A DNA stretch of 64,000 nt from Nitrosarchaeum sp. (GTDB taxonomy: Archaea > Thermoproteota > Nitrososphaeria > Nitrososphaerales > Nitrosopumilaceae), in contig JAHFUM010000001.1 of NCBI GenBank assembly GCA_023265135.1, forward strand, positions 375,632 through 439,631, written 5' to 3'. This document shows, piece after piece, positions 1 through 7,538 of the stretch (position 1 is its first letter; each line of letters begins with the position of its first letter). The translations under genes and the position numbers were made by a program. The notes under the pieces are model-generated. The model was not told the DNA's origin. It saw only the letters and a list, made by a program, of their open reading frames with translations, and searched no databases.

Positions 1-15
1 TTTCTGAATTCAAGG

Positions 16-303
16 CTAGTACCTCAAATTCATACTTTCAACAAGCCCCTGGAATCTTTTGAATTCCTGGAAAAATTGAAGCCCCTTTTCGGTGATCAGG
101 AAGACTCTATTCCTGTCATTTTTGACTGAATCTATCAAGCCTGCTTCTACCAGTTTCTCACATTTGTCTAGTACTGCATAGTGAGATAGGTTGGCTTTGC
201 GAGAGATCGCAGATACGATGACTCCAGAACGACCACCATCGGCAGTTACGTCTAAGATGTCACCCATTATGCCCATTTCGGACCTGTATTGTTGTTTTGT
301 CAT
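16..303 (-). CDS. ArnR1-like winged-helix transcriptional regulator
   Basis: This 95-residue protein is a compact winged helix-turn-helix of the type abundant in Thaumarchaeota (ArnR1-like). The helix-turn-helix lies at about residues 25-55 (ISRKANLSHYAVLDKCEKL) and the wing around 60-72 (NDRNRVFLITEKG). There is no ligand or metal domain, so it probably binds DNA as a dimer through its C-terminal helix. The ATG at 303 fits the family. Upstream lies a TATA-like element near 346-353 with two copies of a 9-base repeat directly behind it, which may be its own operator. The target is unknown. Confidence 0.75.
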   Translation of the reverse strand: MTKQQYRSEMGIMGDILDVTADGGRSGVIVSAISRKANLSHYAVLDKCEKLVEAGLIDSVKNDRNRVFLITEKGLQFFQEFKRFQGLVESMNLRY

Positions 304-345
304 GTCTTAGTATAGAACTAATTGCTTAATGAGGGACATTCTGAA

Positions 346-373
346 ACTTTAAAGCGGAACACATAGCGGAACA
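346..373 (-). promoter_or_regulatory. Promoter with tandem 9-bp repeat upstream of the winged-helix gene
   Basis: AGCGGAACA (plus strand) occurs at 353-361 and again at 365-373, a 12-base period, directly upstream of a TATA-like CTTTAAAG (346-353, minus strand). It sits 45-70 bases before the ATG of the regulator at 303, the usual position for an operator or activator site. Function is inferred from placement only. Confidence 0.35.
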
Positions 374-986
374 GGTATTTCATCTCTTAAAATTAATTAT
401 TTTATCAAAAATTCCTGAGGGGGAGAGAATATGCCAGATTTTTATATGCCTAAAATATTACTAAAAATTGAATTTTTTTAAAAGTTTAAGAAAAAATTAT
501 TTTTCAAACAATTTTTCATGATTTTAATGATGTTTAATTGATTTTTATATATAAAGAACAGATAGTGAAACATTATCTGATTCATCTAAATAAGATCCAT
601 TTCAAAAATATTTTTGTAAACATCCACTAAAGAGAATTATTGAAGTATTACAAAAATTTAGTCTGATTTGTGAAGGAACCAAATTCATACTAAAATTATA
701 GTTTTCATATGTAAAATGGTGTTTAATTATGAAGAAATTTGTTGCATATCACATTTTATAGAAATATGATGAAATGAAGGCTGTTATTTGATTAATTATA
801 GTCTAAAATGAACTAATTCAAGATGGTAACAAATAGGTTCAGATTGGACATCTACAGTAAATCAAAAAAATTTATAATTCTAATCTAGTAACATAATTTT
901 TAGTAGAATAGTCATTTTCATTTTGATGATCAAAAAATCAGTCACCAGGTCAGCTTTGAGATTCATAATAACTTTTTATTCCCATT
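374..986. other. AT-rich intergenic region, no gene seen
   Basis: About 600 bases without a credible ORF, tRNA or strong hairpin. A 16-codon frame begins at 432 behind a GAGGGGGAGAG run but is too short to support. The right end holds the promoter of the coiled-coil gene. Confidence 0.5.
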
Positions 987-1004
987 TTGAAAAGAGAACA
1001 TAAA

Positions 1005-1472
1005 ATGTTTGATAAGTTCAAAAAAGAAGGTGGAGAAATGACTGAAGAAAAAACTGCAGGTGACCATGTAGATATGAAATCTAGAGATGTTTCATCTGAT
1101 GAGAAAGTAGGTGAAATCGGAATTGTGGAATTGATGGATAAACGTGCCAAATTGGAAGAAGCGATTGATTATGTAGGTTTAATGATAAAAAATCTAAAAG
1201 ATAAAAGAACTGTTTTGGAAAAAGATATTGAGGAAGAATCTGTTGATATCAAAAATTTAAAAGAAAAATTAGAGAAAGTAAGTCAGTATATTGAGGAGGA
1301 GAATAAAGGAATTAAAGAATTGGCTCATAAGAGACAACAAGTTGAAAATGAGGCTGATGAGGTAGGCTTATTGATTAATAGTTTAAGAGACAGATTATCT
1401 GGAATTGATAGAATAATAGATAATGAAGGAAATAGAATTAAGAAAATTAAAGAATCCAGAGAGTCTCCATAA
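1005..1472 (+). CDS. Coiled-coil protein of unknown function
   Basis: Function is not recognised. From the ATG at 1005 the product is about 155 residues, highly charged, and from about residue 45 onward almost entirely heptad-like coiled coil with alternating acidic and basic stretches (KNLKDKRTVLEKDIEEE, KRQQVENEADEVGLL). There is no signal peptide, membrane segment or cysteine. An in-frame TTG at 987 is possible, but the ATG lies about 25-30 bases from an AT-rich TATA-like stretch. It converges on the ESCRT-III paralogue with 16 bases between the stops, so a structural or cell-division role is possible but only inferred. Confidence 0.6.
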   Translation: MFDKFKKEGGEMTEEKTAGDHVDMKSRDVSSDEKVGEIGIVELMDKRAKLEEAIDYVGLMIKNLKDKRTVLEKDIEEESVDIKNLKEKLEKVSQYIEEENKGIKELAHKRQQVENEADEVGLLINSLRDRLSGIDRIIDNEGNRIKKIKESRESP

Positions 1473-1488
1473 AGATGAGATTTTGATT

Positions 1489-2130
1489 TTAGAAAAATTT
1501 ACTTTTGGTTAAAGTTTTAGTGTTTGCAGGTATAGAGGGAAATCTATCTCCCACCGAACTTTCAGCTACAGCTGCTGCCTCATGTAGAATTTTCTCGGAT
1601 TCAGAGTTAGTTGTTTCATTCATTCCAAATGTAGAGTCATTAGAGAAACTATCAGTCATAAATTCACCTAACATTTGTGCCATCTGATTGATTTCTTGAT
1701 CAGCACTTGGCATGAATTTCACAAGAGATGATTTAAGATTCTTCATTAAACCTATTGTAGGTATGATAGTAACTATAGTATCTCCAAGATCATGATAAGT
1801 TGTTAATCTTAATTCAATTTGTTCTAATGCTATTCTTGTATTTCCTAAAATTTTTGTAGTTTTTCTTACCTCTACCAATTCTTTGGACAAGATTCTGCTT
1901 GTATTCATATCATGTAATTGAGTTGATTCAACTATTCTTTTGAAAAGTTTATTGTCTCTTTCGTTTAATTTTATAATCATTGAATCAAGTTTAGTAATTT
2001 GTGTTTGCAGTTTTTTAATTCCATTTTCGATTTTAGGTTTTAATGCTCCTTTTGGATTAAATGTGTCATTAATTTTATCGGTAATTCCTGATTTTTGTTG
2101 TTTATTCCACTTATTTTGTAAATCTGACAA
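1489..2130 (-). CDS. ESCRT-III/Snf7-family protein (CdvB paralogue)
   Basis: A 213-residue helical protein with the Snf7-like helical hairpin of archaeal CdvB proteins: a basic first helix pair (about 25-75), then the conserved core around 75-150 (LVEVRKTTKILGNTRIALEQIELRL). ESCRT-III proteins polymerise on membranes in archaeal cell division and vesicle budding. The C-terminal tail carries RFPSIP (about residue 196), which resembles a MIM2 motif recognised by the MIT domain of the Vps4-type ATPase CdvC. No wing-helix extension typical of the main division CdvB is seen, so this is probably one of the extra paralogues. cdvA and cdvC are not in the window. Confidence 0.8.
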   Translation of the reverse strand: MSDLQNKWNKQQKSGITDKINDTFNPKGALKPKIENGIKKLQTQITKLDSMIIKLNERDNKLFKRIVESTQLHDMNTSRILSKELVEVRKTTKILGNTRIALEQIELRLTTYHDLGDTIVTIIPTIGLMKNLKSSLVKFMPSADQEINQMAQMLGEFMTDSFSNDSTFGMNETTNSESEKILHEAAAVAESSVGDRFPSIPANTKTLTKSKFF

Positions 2131-2318
2131 TAAATTTTATTTTGTGATTTGTACTTAATTTAAGGTGTAAACATTGCTTAACAGTAAATAAAATATTACT
2201 AACTAGAATGCCAATTCTAAAGATTTAGTATTGATATTCTTTGTGGATGGATTTTTTGGATGTGATTTGGAATCACAGAAGTGTTATTTAGCGACTCTCC
2301 GCATAGGGGACATTTTAC

Positions 2319-2428
2319 CATTCTATGCTTGAGTGGTAAAAAAAATTGTATTTAAATATTTTTTTTAGGCCTAAATTCAGAAAATCTACCAAAGTTTGGA
2401 TCATTCAAATCTTTTTAAGCATAGAATG
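2319..2428 (+). promoter_or_regulatory. TFB promoter with a 12-bp inverted repeat
   Basis: CATTCTATGCTT at 2319-2330 is repeated as its exact reverse complement AAGCATAGAATG at 2417-2428. The second copy directly follows the TATA-like CTTTTTAAG (2411-2419), which lies about 30 bases before the TFB start codon at 2448. The second arm therefore covers the initiation zone. The arrangement suggests a repressor or looping site, possibly autoregulatory; this is inference. Confidence 0.4.
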
Positions 2429-2447
2429 AAGATGAATTTCTGAATTT

Positions 2448-3359
2448 ATGGCTCAAAGTACTAGCCCTACTGATAGATGTCCTCGTTGTAACAAAGGTAC
2501 AATGTTAACTGATTCTAATACGGGAGAGACGTTTTGCTCCAAATGCGGTTTTGTTGCTATAGATAGGGTTGAACAAGAAGGGCCTGAATGGCGGTCATTT
2601 TCCAAAGAAGATGGAGAAAATAGAACTAGAACAGGCACGCCAACTTCTTTGGCAATGCATGATATGGGTCTAGCCACAATAATTAACCCACAAAACAAGG
2701 ATGCTACTGGAAAACCACTTTCTGCATCAATGAAGAGTACAATTGAACGACTGAGAACATGGGATAATAGAAGCCAGGTTCATGAGCCTGTTGACAGAAA
2801 CTTTAGACAGGCATTTAGTGAATTGGATAGACTAAAGACAAAACTTGCATTATCTGATGCTGTTATTGAAAAGACGGCATATATTTACAGAAAAGCATTA
2901 GATAAGGGTCTTGTTAGAGGGCGTTCAATTCCAGGTCTTATAGCAGCGTCTCTTTATGCTGCATGTAGGAATACTGAAACGCCTAGAACATTAACCGATG
3001 TTGCAAATGGAATTAACATCAAAAGAAAAGATATTGCAAGATGCTACAGATTATTATTAAGAGAACTAGATCTGAAGATGCCAGTTGTTAATCCTATTAA
3101 ATGCATATCAAGAATATCCAGTATTGCAGAACTATCAGAGAAAACAAAAAGAAGGGCAGTGGAGATTTTAGATCAGGCCACCAAAATTGAACTTTCTGCT
3201 GGTAAAGATCCAATGGGATTAGCTGCTGCTGCATTATACTTATCTTGTGTAATAAATGGAGAAAATAAAACTCAAAAAGATATTGCAATTGCTGCTGGAG
3301 TAACAGAAGTAACTATCAGAAATAGATACAAGGGTCTGAAAGAATCTTTGAAATTATAA
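2448..3359 (+). CDS. tfb: Transcription initiation factor TFB (paralogue 1)
   Basis: TFB recruits RNA polymerase to TBP bound at the TATA box. The 303-residue protein has the usual parts in order: N-terminal zinc ribbon (CPRC at about 12-15, CSKC at 31-34), the B-reader/linker region ending with a conserved GLATIINPQNKDA stretch, and two cyclin-fold repeats (about 115-205 and 210-300); the last ends in a helix-turn-helix (TEVTIRNRYKGL). Length is normal. Nitrosopumilales carry many TFBs, thought to give promoter-class specificity. A 208-bp block (2653-2860) and an 84-bp block (3193-3276) are identical in DNA to the inverted TFB gene at 7539-8453, a sign of gene conversion. Confidence 0.97.
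   Translation: MAQSTSPTDRCPRCNKGTMLTDSNTGETFCSKCGFVAIDRVEQEGPEWRSFSKEDGENRTRTGTPTSLAMHDMGLATIINPQNKDATGKPLSASMKSTIERLRTWDNRSQVHEPVDRNFRQAFSELDRLKTKLALSDAVIEKTAYIYRKALDKGLVRGRSIPGLIAASLYAACRNTETPRTLTDVANGINIKRKDIARCYRLLLRELDLKMPVVNPIKCISRISSIAELSEKTKRRAVEILDQATKIELSAGKDPMGLAAAALYLSCVINGENKTQKDIAIAAGVTEVTIRNRYKGLKESLKL
2653..2860 (+). repeat. 208-bp perfect inverted repeat, copy 1 (within TFB)
   Basis: Every base of 2653-2860 matches the reverse complement of 8038-8245. It covers the linker and first part of the first cyclin repeat of two TFB genes in opposite orientation. A second tract, 3193-3276 (84 bp), is also identical to the other gene, with diverged sequence between. Confidence 0.95.
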
Positions 3360-3401
3360 TTAGAAAAATTATTTTTATAATAGAATTAATAATTCAACTT
3401 A

Positions 3402-3830
3402 ATGAATAAAAAAATAATTATCATTCCTTTGGTGTTAATAATAGTTGTAATGGTATTATCATTTAATCAAACGGATAAAAAGAATAGTAATGTGATTTTT
3501 CATGTTACTTTGGCAGATTCTGATTTATATAAAAATGGAATTTATTCTAATACATTTACTGTAAATAAAGGAGACTATCTTTTCAAATTTGTTCCTAATG
3601 GTGATAGTCCTCAACTTTTAAGTATTTCATTAAAAGGAGAAGACTATAATTTTTCAGAAAATTTCAAGTTGAATGGAACATTACATCAAATGGGAATATC
3701 AGAATATTATACTTGGGATTATGATGGAGAAAAAGTGATTTCAATTCCAGATAAACAACTGATATCCATTGAAATCAATCCAAATGGGAATGTATTAGGT
3801 CCAATATCAGTAGATGTTATTAAAAATTGA
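3402..3830 (+). CDS. Membrane-anchored exported protein of unknown function
   Basis: A 142-residue protein with a short basic N-terminus, one hydrophobic segment (about 5-22, IIIIPLVLIIVVMVLSF) that is a signal anchor or signal peptide, and a beta-rich exterior domain (VIFHVTLADSDLY, GDYLFKFVPNGDSPQ). The domain resembles small exported beta-sandwich proteins but no family can be named and no metal-site residues stand out. It lies 42 bases after the TFB stop. Its 3' end may be overlapped by the antisense end of the candidate RNA on the other strand. Confidence 0.55.
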   Translation: MNKKIIIIPLVLIIVVMVLSFNQTDKKNSNVIFHVTLADSDLYKNGIYSNTFTVNKGDYLFKFVPNGDSPQLLSISLKGEDYNFSENFKLNGTLHQMGISEYYTWDYDGEKVISIPDKQLISIEINPNGNVLGPISVDVIKN

Positions 3831-3833
3831 AAA

Positions 3834-3960
3834 GGCGTTTACCCCTTTACTGCAGAACTTTGAGAGATTTCCTCTCGTGGTCAAGTCGTTAAAACGCTTG
3901 ATTACCTTTTTCGTTCTGCGGGGTAACGCCACTTTAGTCGATAGGAATTATATCCTTCGG
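3834..3960 (-). ncRNA. Candidate structured non-coding RNA, family not recognised
   Basis: The segment folds into a branched structure visible by eye. An outer helix pairs 3834-3845 with 3920-3930 (11 pairs, one bulge), an inner helix pairs 3852-3858 with 3913-3919 (7 pairs), and inside are two hairpins, 3862-3866/3872-3876 and 3881-3889/3894-3901. A further hairpin (3939-3946/3953-3959) lies beside it. The minus strand is favoured because TATA-like elements (3963-3972, or near 3990) precede it and a T-rich tract follows it at 3821-3833. It is too short for RNase P or SRP RNA, has no tRNA T-loop and no C/D boxes. No protein coding is seen here. It could also be a structured 3' UTR of the plus-strand gene. 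Confidence 0.45.
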
Positions 3961-4302
3961 CATTATTTATTGTAGTTACTTCAACTATTTAACATTTAAT
4001 ATGAAAAATTATAAAATTTTATAGAATTTTATGAAAAATTTTATACTATGTAAATTTAAAAGTTCTAATCAAAATAATTAAAAAAATTTAATGTTAATAA
4101 TATGAAAGATGACAATCTTGGAAAATTTTGAAATGATGTATGATTTTGATATAAACTTGATAGAACTTATTCTAGAAAACAAATTAGATTTTGAATAATG
4201 ATTTGTAAAGATATGAAATGAAATAGCCATTTTCAAATTATAAGAATTTATTCTGAAAATATGAAAATACTCATTAAATTCACATATAGTTAGTTTAAAG
4301 AT

Positions 4303-4312
4303 CTATAAATTA
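4303..4312 (+). promoter_or_regulatory. TATA box of the SDR gene
   Basis: CTATAAATTA is centred about 23 bases before the ATG at 4330, predicting a leaderless transcript. The stretch between the candidate RNA and this box (about 3975-4300) is AT-rich and shows no gene. Confidence 0.5.
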
Positions 4313-4329
4313 GAAATTTATTAAATAAA

Positions 4330-5076
4330 ATGTTAAAGTTATCTGGAAAAGTTGCAATTGTAACAGGTGGAAGTAGAGGGATAGGATTTGCAACTGCAAA
4401 AATTTTTGCTGAAAATGGTGCAAATGTAGTCATAACATCAAAAGATCCAATGAGATTAGAAATTGCAGTGAGTCAGCTTTCAAATACGATAGGAATTGTA
4501 GCTGATATCAGAAATGAAAATGATGTTAAAAAAGTTGTAGAGCAAACTATTAAAAAATTTGGAAAATTAGATATTTTAGTAAATAATGCAGGAATTTTTC
4601 CAGAGATAAAACAATTACATGAAATTGATGAGCATGATTGGAATGATGTTTTAAATGTAAATCTTACAGGACAATTTAGATTTACAAAGGCAGCAATACC
4701 CCATTTACAAAAAACATCAGGATCAATAGTCAATATTTCATCAGATGCAGGATTAAAAGCATTTCAAGGATTTAATGCAGATGCATATTCTGCATCAAAA
4801 GCTGGATTAATTATTCTTACAAAATGTTGGGCATTAGAATATTCAAAAGACAGAATTCGGGTTAATTGTATTTGTCCTGGTGTTGTTGATACAGATATGA
4901 CAAAGCCATTTTTGAAAACAAAAAAAGACAGGGAATTTATGAATAATGAACATCCAATAGGGAGAATTGGCAGGCCAGAAGAAGTAGCTAAAGCAATTTT
5001 GTATTTTACTTCAGATGATGCTGCTTGGACGACAGGGGCAATACTTGCGGTTGATGGTGGAGAATCAATCAAGTAA
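4330..5076 (+). CDS. Short-chain dehydrogenase/reductase (SDR)
   Basis: A 248-residue classical SDR that oxidises or reduces an alcohol/carbonyl with NAD(P)H. The Rossmann glycine motif GGSRGIG is at about 13-19, the NNAG motif at 86-89, the catalytic serine in NISSDAG, and YSASK (Tyr and Lys) at about 155-159, so the active site is complete. The C-terminus GAILAVDGGES is typical of the glucose dehydrogenase/FabG-like branch. Archaea lack classical fatty-acid synthesis, so the substrate cannot be assigned. It is transcribed alone or with the small membrane protein downstream. Confidence 0.88.
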   Translation: MLKLSGKVAIVTGGSRGIGFATAKIFAENGANVVITSKDPMRLEIAVSQLSNTIGIVADIRNENDVKKVVEQTIKKFGKLDILVNNAGIFPEIKQLHEIDEHDWNDVLNVNLTGQFRFTKAAIPHLQKTSGSIVNISSDAGLKAFQGFNADAYSASKAGLIILTKCWALEYSKDRIRVNCICPGVVDTDMTKPFLKTKKDREFMNNEHPIGRIGRPEEVAKAILYFTSDDAAWTTGAILAVDGGESIK

Positions 5077-5114
5077 ATTCACATGGATTTAATACTGCTC
5101 AAAGAATACTGAAA

Positions 5115-5324
5115 ATGATGATAAATAGGAAGAAAAAGGCCAAATTGATTATTCTGTTAGGAATAATTTGGGTAGTTGTTACATTGCCATTACCTTGGAT
5201 AGTTAATAATCCTCAAGTATCAGAGACTCAATTTAATATCATTCTCGGAATTATAGGAATAATGTCAATTCCATTTATTGTCCTAGGGATCGTCTGGACG
5301 TTAAAACCAGAATTAACTACCTAA
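5115..5324 (+). CDS. Small two-TM membrane protein
   Basis: A 69-residue protein with two hydrophobic segments (about 11-30 and 43-63) separated by a short loop, and a basic N-terminus (INRKKKAK), which suggests a cytoplasmic N-terminus. No family is recognised. It lies 38 bases after the SDR and 11 bases before the CysQ-like gene, so it may be co-transcribed with them. Confidence 0.5.
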   Translation: MMINRKKKAKLIILLGIIWVVVTLPLPWIVNNPQVSETQFNIILGIIGIMSIPFIVLGIVWTLKPELTT

Positions 5325-5335
5325 GGTAATTTCTA

Positions 5336-6151
5336 TTGAATAATATTCCAATTGCTGAAAAATTGCCAGAATTAGATATGGCTATCAAGGCTGTTTATGA
5401 AGCAGGAAATTCGATTTTAGAGATATACAAAGGCAAATATGAAACATTTACTAAAAGTGATAATTCACCAATTACGGAAGCTGATCTAAGAAGTAATGAG
5501 ATCATTAAATCTATTTTATCAAAAACTAATCACAGTATTTTATCTGAAGAAGATAAAGATGATCAGAAGAGACTGTCCGAAGAAATCATTTGGATAGTTG
5601 ATCCTCTTGATGGAACTTCTGATTTTATAGATAAAACAGGTGAATTTACTGTAATGATTGCGTTGATAAAAAATAAAAAACCAATAATAGGGGTTATTGG
5701 ATGGCCTACAGAAAAAATTATTTTTGCAGCACAGAAAGGATGTGGTGCTTTCAGATTTTCAAAAGGAGAGTGGAAGAAGATATCAGTTACAAAAGTTTCA
5801 GAACTTTCAAAATGTAAAGTAGTTGGTTCAAGACATCATCTCTCAGAAAAAGAAAAAATGTTTATCAAAAAATTAGGAATTAAAGATTTTATCAGTATAG
5901 GTAGTTCATTAAAAGTAGGAAAAATTAGCTCAGGAGAAGCTGATGCATATATTACTACAACAACTAAGATGAAAGAATGGGATTCAGCTGCATCATATTG
6001 TTTAATTTCTGAAGCAGGTGGAAAAATGACCGATATGTTTGGTAATGATATTACATACAATAACAAATTAGTAAACCATCAAAATGGAATTTTAGTAACT
6101 AATGGATTAGTTCATGATAAAATAGTTAAAGAATTTAAAAAATTAGATTAG
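5336..6151 (+). CDS. cysQ: 3'(2'),5'-bisphosphate nucleotidase / inositol monophosphatase family (CysQ-like)
   Basis: A 271-residue Mg2+-dependent phosphatase of the FIG/IMPase superfamily. Metal-site motifs are intact: the EE pair after SILSEED (about 74-77), DPLDGTSDF (about 91-99) and EWDSAA (about 212-217). CysQ enzymes hydrolyse PAP, the by-product of sulfotransfer from PAPS, to AMP. The assignment to CysQ over inositol phosphatase is helped by the neighbouring convergent APS kinase gene, which would make PAPS; the two ORFs overlap by 9 bases at their 3' ends. The start is TTG at 5336, the only candidate keeping the full N-terminal helix. Confidence 0.82.
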   Translation: MNNIPIAEKLPELDMAIKAVYEAGNSILEIYKGKYETFTKSDNSPITEADLRSNEIIKSILSKTNHSILSEEDKDDQKRLSEEIIWIVDPLDGTSDFIDKTGEFTVMIALIKNKKPIIGVIGWPTEKIIFAAQKGCGAFRFSKGEWKKISVTKVSELSKCKVVGSRHHLSEKEKMFIKKLGIKDFISIGSSLKVGKISSGEADAYITTTTKMKEWDSAASYCLISEAGGKMTDMFGNDITYNNKLVNHQNGILVTNGLVHDKIVKEFKKLD

Positions 6152-6658
6152 GTTTCTTTTCTTGAGAAATTCCTTTACTTTTTTTGCACTGTCTGTCAGT
6201 GATTCGTGTTCCGTATCAATTAACAAATCTGGGTTCTGTGGAGTCTCATATGGATCATCAATTCCTGTGAATCCTTTGATCTCTCCTTTTCTTGCCTTGG
6301 CATACATTCCCTTGACATCTCTTTGTTCACATTTCTGAATTGAGCATTTAACGTAACATTCAGTAAACTGGTCGCCTGAATTAATGATCTCTCTTGCATT
6401 TTCTCTGTTTTCCTTGTATGGAGAAACAAGAGATACCGCAGATGGTACTCCATGTTTTAGCAACAATTTTGCGAGGTGAGCTACTCTTTTGTTGTGTTCG
6501 TCTCTTCCTGCCTTGGAAAAGTCTTTTGGTGAAAACCACTCTCTTAGCTCATCTCCATCAAGCATTGCTAGATTTGGTATATCTTTCTGAAGTTCTCTAA
6601 CAATTGTAGTCTTGCCTGAACATGGTAGACCAGTCATCCATAAAACAAAAGGTTTCAT
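6143..6658 (-). CDS. cysC: Adenylyl-sulfate (APS) kinase
   Basis: A 171-residue P-loop kinase that phosphorylates APS to PAPS. The Walker A motif GLPCSGKT is at about 10-17, the family motif LDGDELR at 34-40, and the lid region GMYAKARKGEIKGFTGIDDPYE at about 117-138 is characteristic of CysC. It is a stand-alone kinase without a fused sulfurylase. PAPS in this lineage is more likely used for sulfation of glycans or cofactors than for assimilation, since no reductase is seen nearby; the adjacent CysQ-like gene would recycle PAP. Confidence 0.92.
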   Translation of the reverse strand: MKPFVLWMTGLPCSGKTTIVRELQKDIPNLAMLDGDELREWFSPKDFSKAGRDEHNKRVAHLAKLLLKHGVPSAVSLVSPYKENRENAREIINSGDQFTECYVKCSIQKCEQRDVKGMYAKARKGEIKGFTGIDDPYETPQNPDLLIDTEHESLTDSAKKVKEFLKKRNLI

Positions 6659-6691
6659 TATTTGGAATTTTTCAAATAGGTCTTAAAGAGC

Positions 6692-7243
6692 TTACGTTAG
6701 AAACCAAGGACGTTGCTCAAGATACTCTATTTCTTTAATCATATTTTCCAACTTTGATGTAATTGCTATAACGGAGCGAAATTGCTCAAACATCTCCATC
6801 TCCTCTTCTTTTGATAACACTTCATTTTCTGCCTTTGCAAAGAATTCTTCCTCTTTTGACATGTGGTCTATAAGATAAATTGAATATGTCCTAAGGAATC
6901 TGGCTACAGGTTCTCTTGCATCTTCTCCTTTTTTCCAACGTATTAGATGTGTGGATATATTTTTAGCAATCCTTCTTGAAAACTCATGCTCTATCATCAA
7001 ACTTCTTATCTCTTTTTTAAGATGATCATAGCTTGCTACACATGGAAAATACGAGTCTTCCTCTCTTGAATAATGAATAGAATCTAGGAATTCAGCAATT
7101 ATCAGATTTATTTTTTCAATGTCATTAAATGGTATATCTTTTCCATCGTAGAGTTCCTTGTAGCACTTTATAATTATTTTTTCTAGACGTTTTATCTGCT
7201 TGTGATCTTCTCGTAAAGAGTTGGTTGCACTCAATAAAATCAA
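6692..7243 (-). CDS. Hemerythrin HHE-domain protein
   Basis: A 183-residue helical protein with spaced histidine and carboxylate residues of a di-iron hemerythrin fold: DHKQ (about 13-16), HYSREED (about 57-63), EHEF (about 84-87), and DHMSKEEEFF (about 127-136). Such proteins bind O2, NO or act as iron/redox sensors. An extra helical tail follows (to residue 183). The start appears to be TTG at 7243; no closer ATG keeps the first His. It is transcribed apart from cysC, 34 bases upstream of it on the same strand. Confidence 0.78.
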   Translation of the reverse strand: MILLSATNSLREDHKQIKRLEKIIIKCYKELYDGKDIPFNDIEKINLIIAEFLDSIHYSREEDSYFPCVASYDHLKKEIRSLMIEHEFSRRIAKNISTHLIRWKKGEDAREPVARFLRTYSIYLIDHMSKEEEFFAKAENEVLSKEEEMEMFEQFRSVIAITSKLENMIKEIEYLEQRPWFLT

Positions 7244-7351
7244 ATAGTTTATGATGATTTAATGTGTATCGAGTTTAAAATCACTCATTATATTTTACTT
7301 CCTTGTAGGCTTTATAATCCTGATAACGCACTACAATTTCACTGAAATACT

Positions 7352-7420
7352 ACAAATTTGTTCCTAAAAACTAATTTTTCTAAAAATAAAGGGGTTATAT
7401 TTTAAATTCTACAAATTTGT
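7352..7420. repeat. Repeated palindrome ACAAATTTGT
   Basis: The perfect 10-bp palindrome ACAAATTTGT occurs at 7352-7361 and 7411-7420 in the same 12-base context (CT before it), 59 bases apart. The second copy lies just downstream of a TATA-like TTATATTTTAAA (7395-7406). It may be a protein-binding site controlling the divergent hemerythrin gene or a tiny transcript towards 7434. Confidence 0.35.
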
Positions 7421-7433
7421 ATTAGATTATAGT

Positions 7434-7514
7434 ATGTGTAAGAGAAGAATGTTATCTGAGAAAAATAGAATTCGCGGCAGAATATCTCATGATGTAATAT
7501 ATCATAATTTATAA
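7434..7514 (+). CDS. Possible 26-residue micro-ORF
   Basis: An ATG frame of 26 codons with a basic composition (MCKRRMLSEKNRIRG) follows a TATA-like element at about 7395-7406 at leaderless distance (about 30 bases). Nothing else supports it; it may be chance, or the start of a small regulatory RNA. Confidence 0.2.
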   Translation: MCKRRMLSEKNRIRGRISHDVIYHNL

Positions 7515-7538
7515 TTAAAGAATATTAGAAAAATAAGA

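Noticed and set aside
432-482. 16-codon frame behind a G-rich Shine-Dalgarno-like run
   Set aside because: Too short, no conservation can be judged, and leaderless genes are the rule here.
1505-1687. Plus-strand ORF inside the ESCRT-III gene
   Set aside because: Overlaps a clear family member on the other strand and has no recognisable features.
2453-2698. Antisense ORF in TFB 1, with a twin at 8200-8709 in TFB 2
   Set aside because: Both start with the same residues only because the two TFB genes share identical DNA on the other strand; no independent coding sign.
3834-3930. tRNA or permuted tRNA in the structured spacer
   Set aside because: Part of the plus strand (GTGGTCAAGTCGTTAAAACG) resembles a tRNA D arm, but there is no T arm with a 7-base loop or plausible anticodon arm in any order, and the long helices do not fit a cloverleaf.
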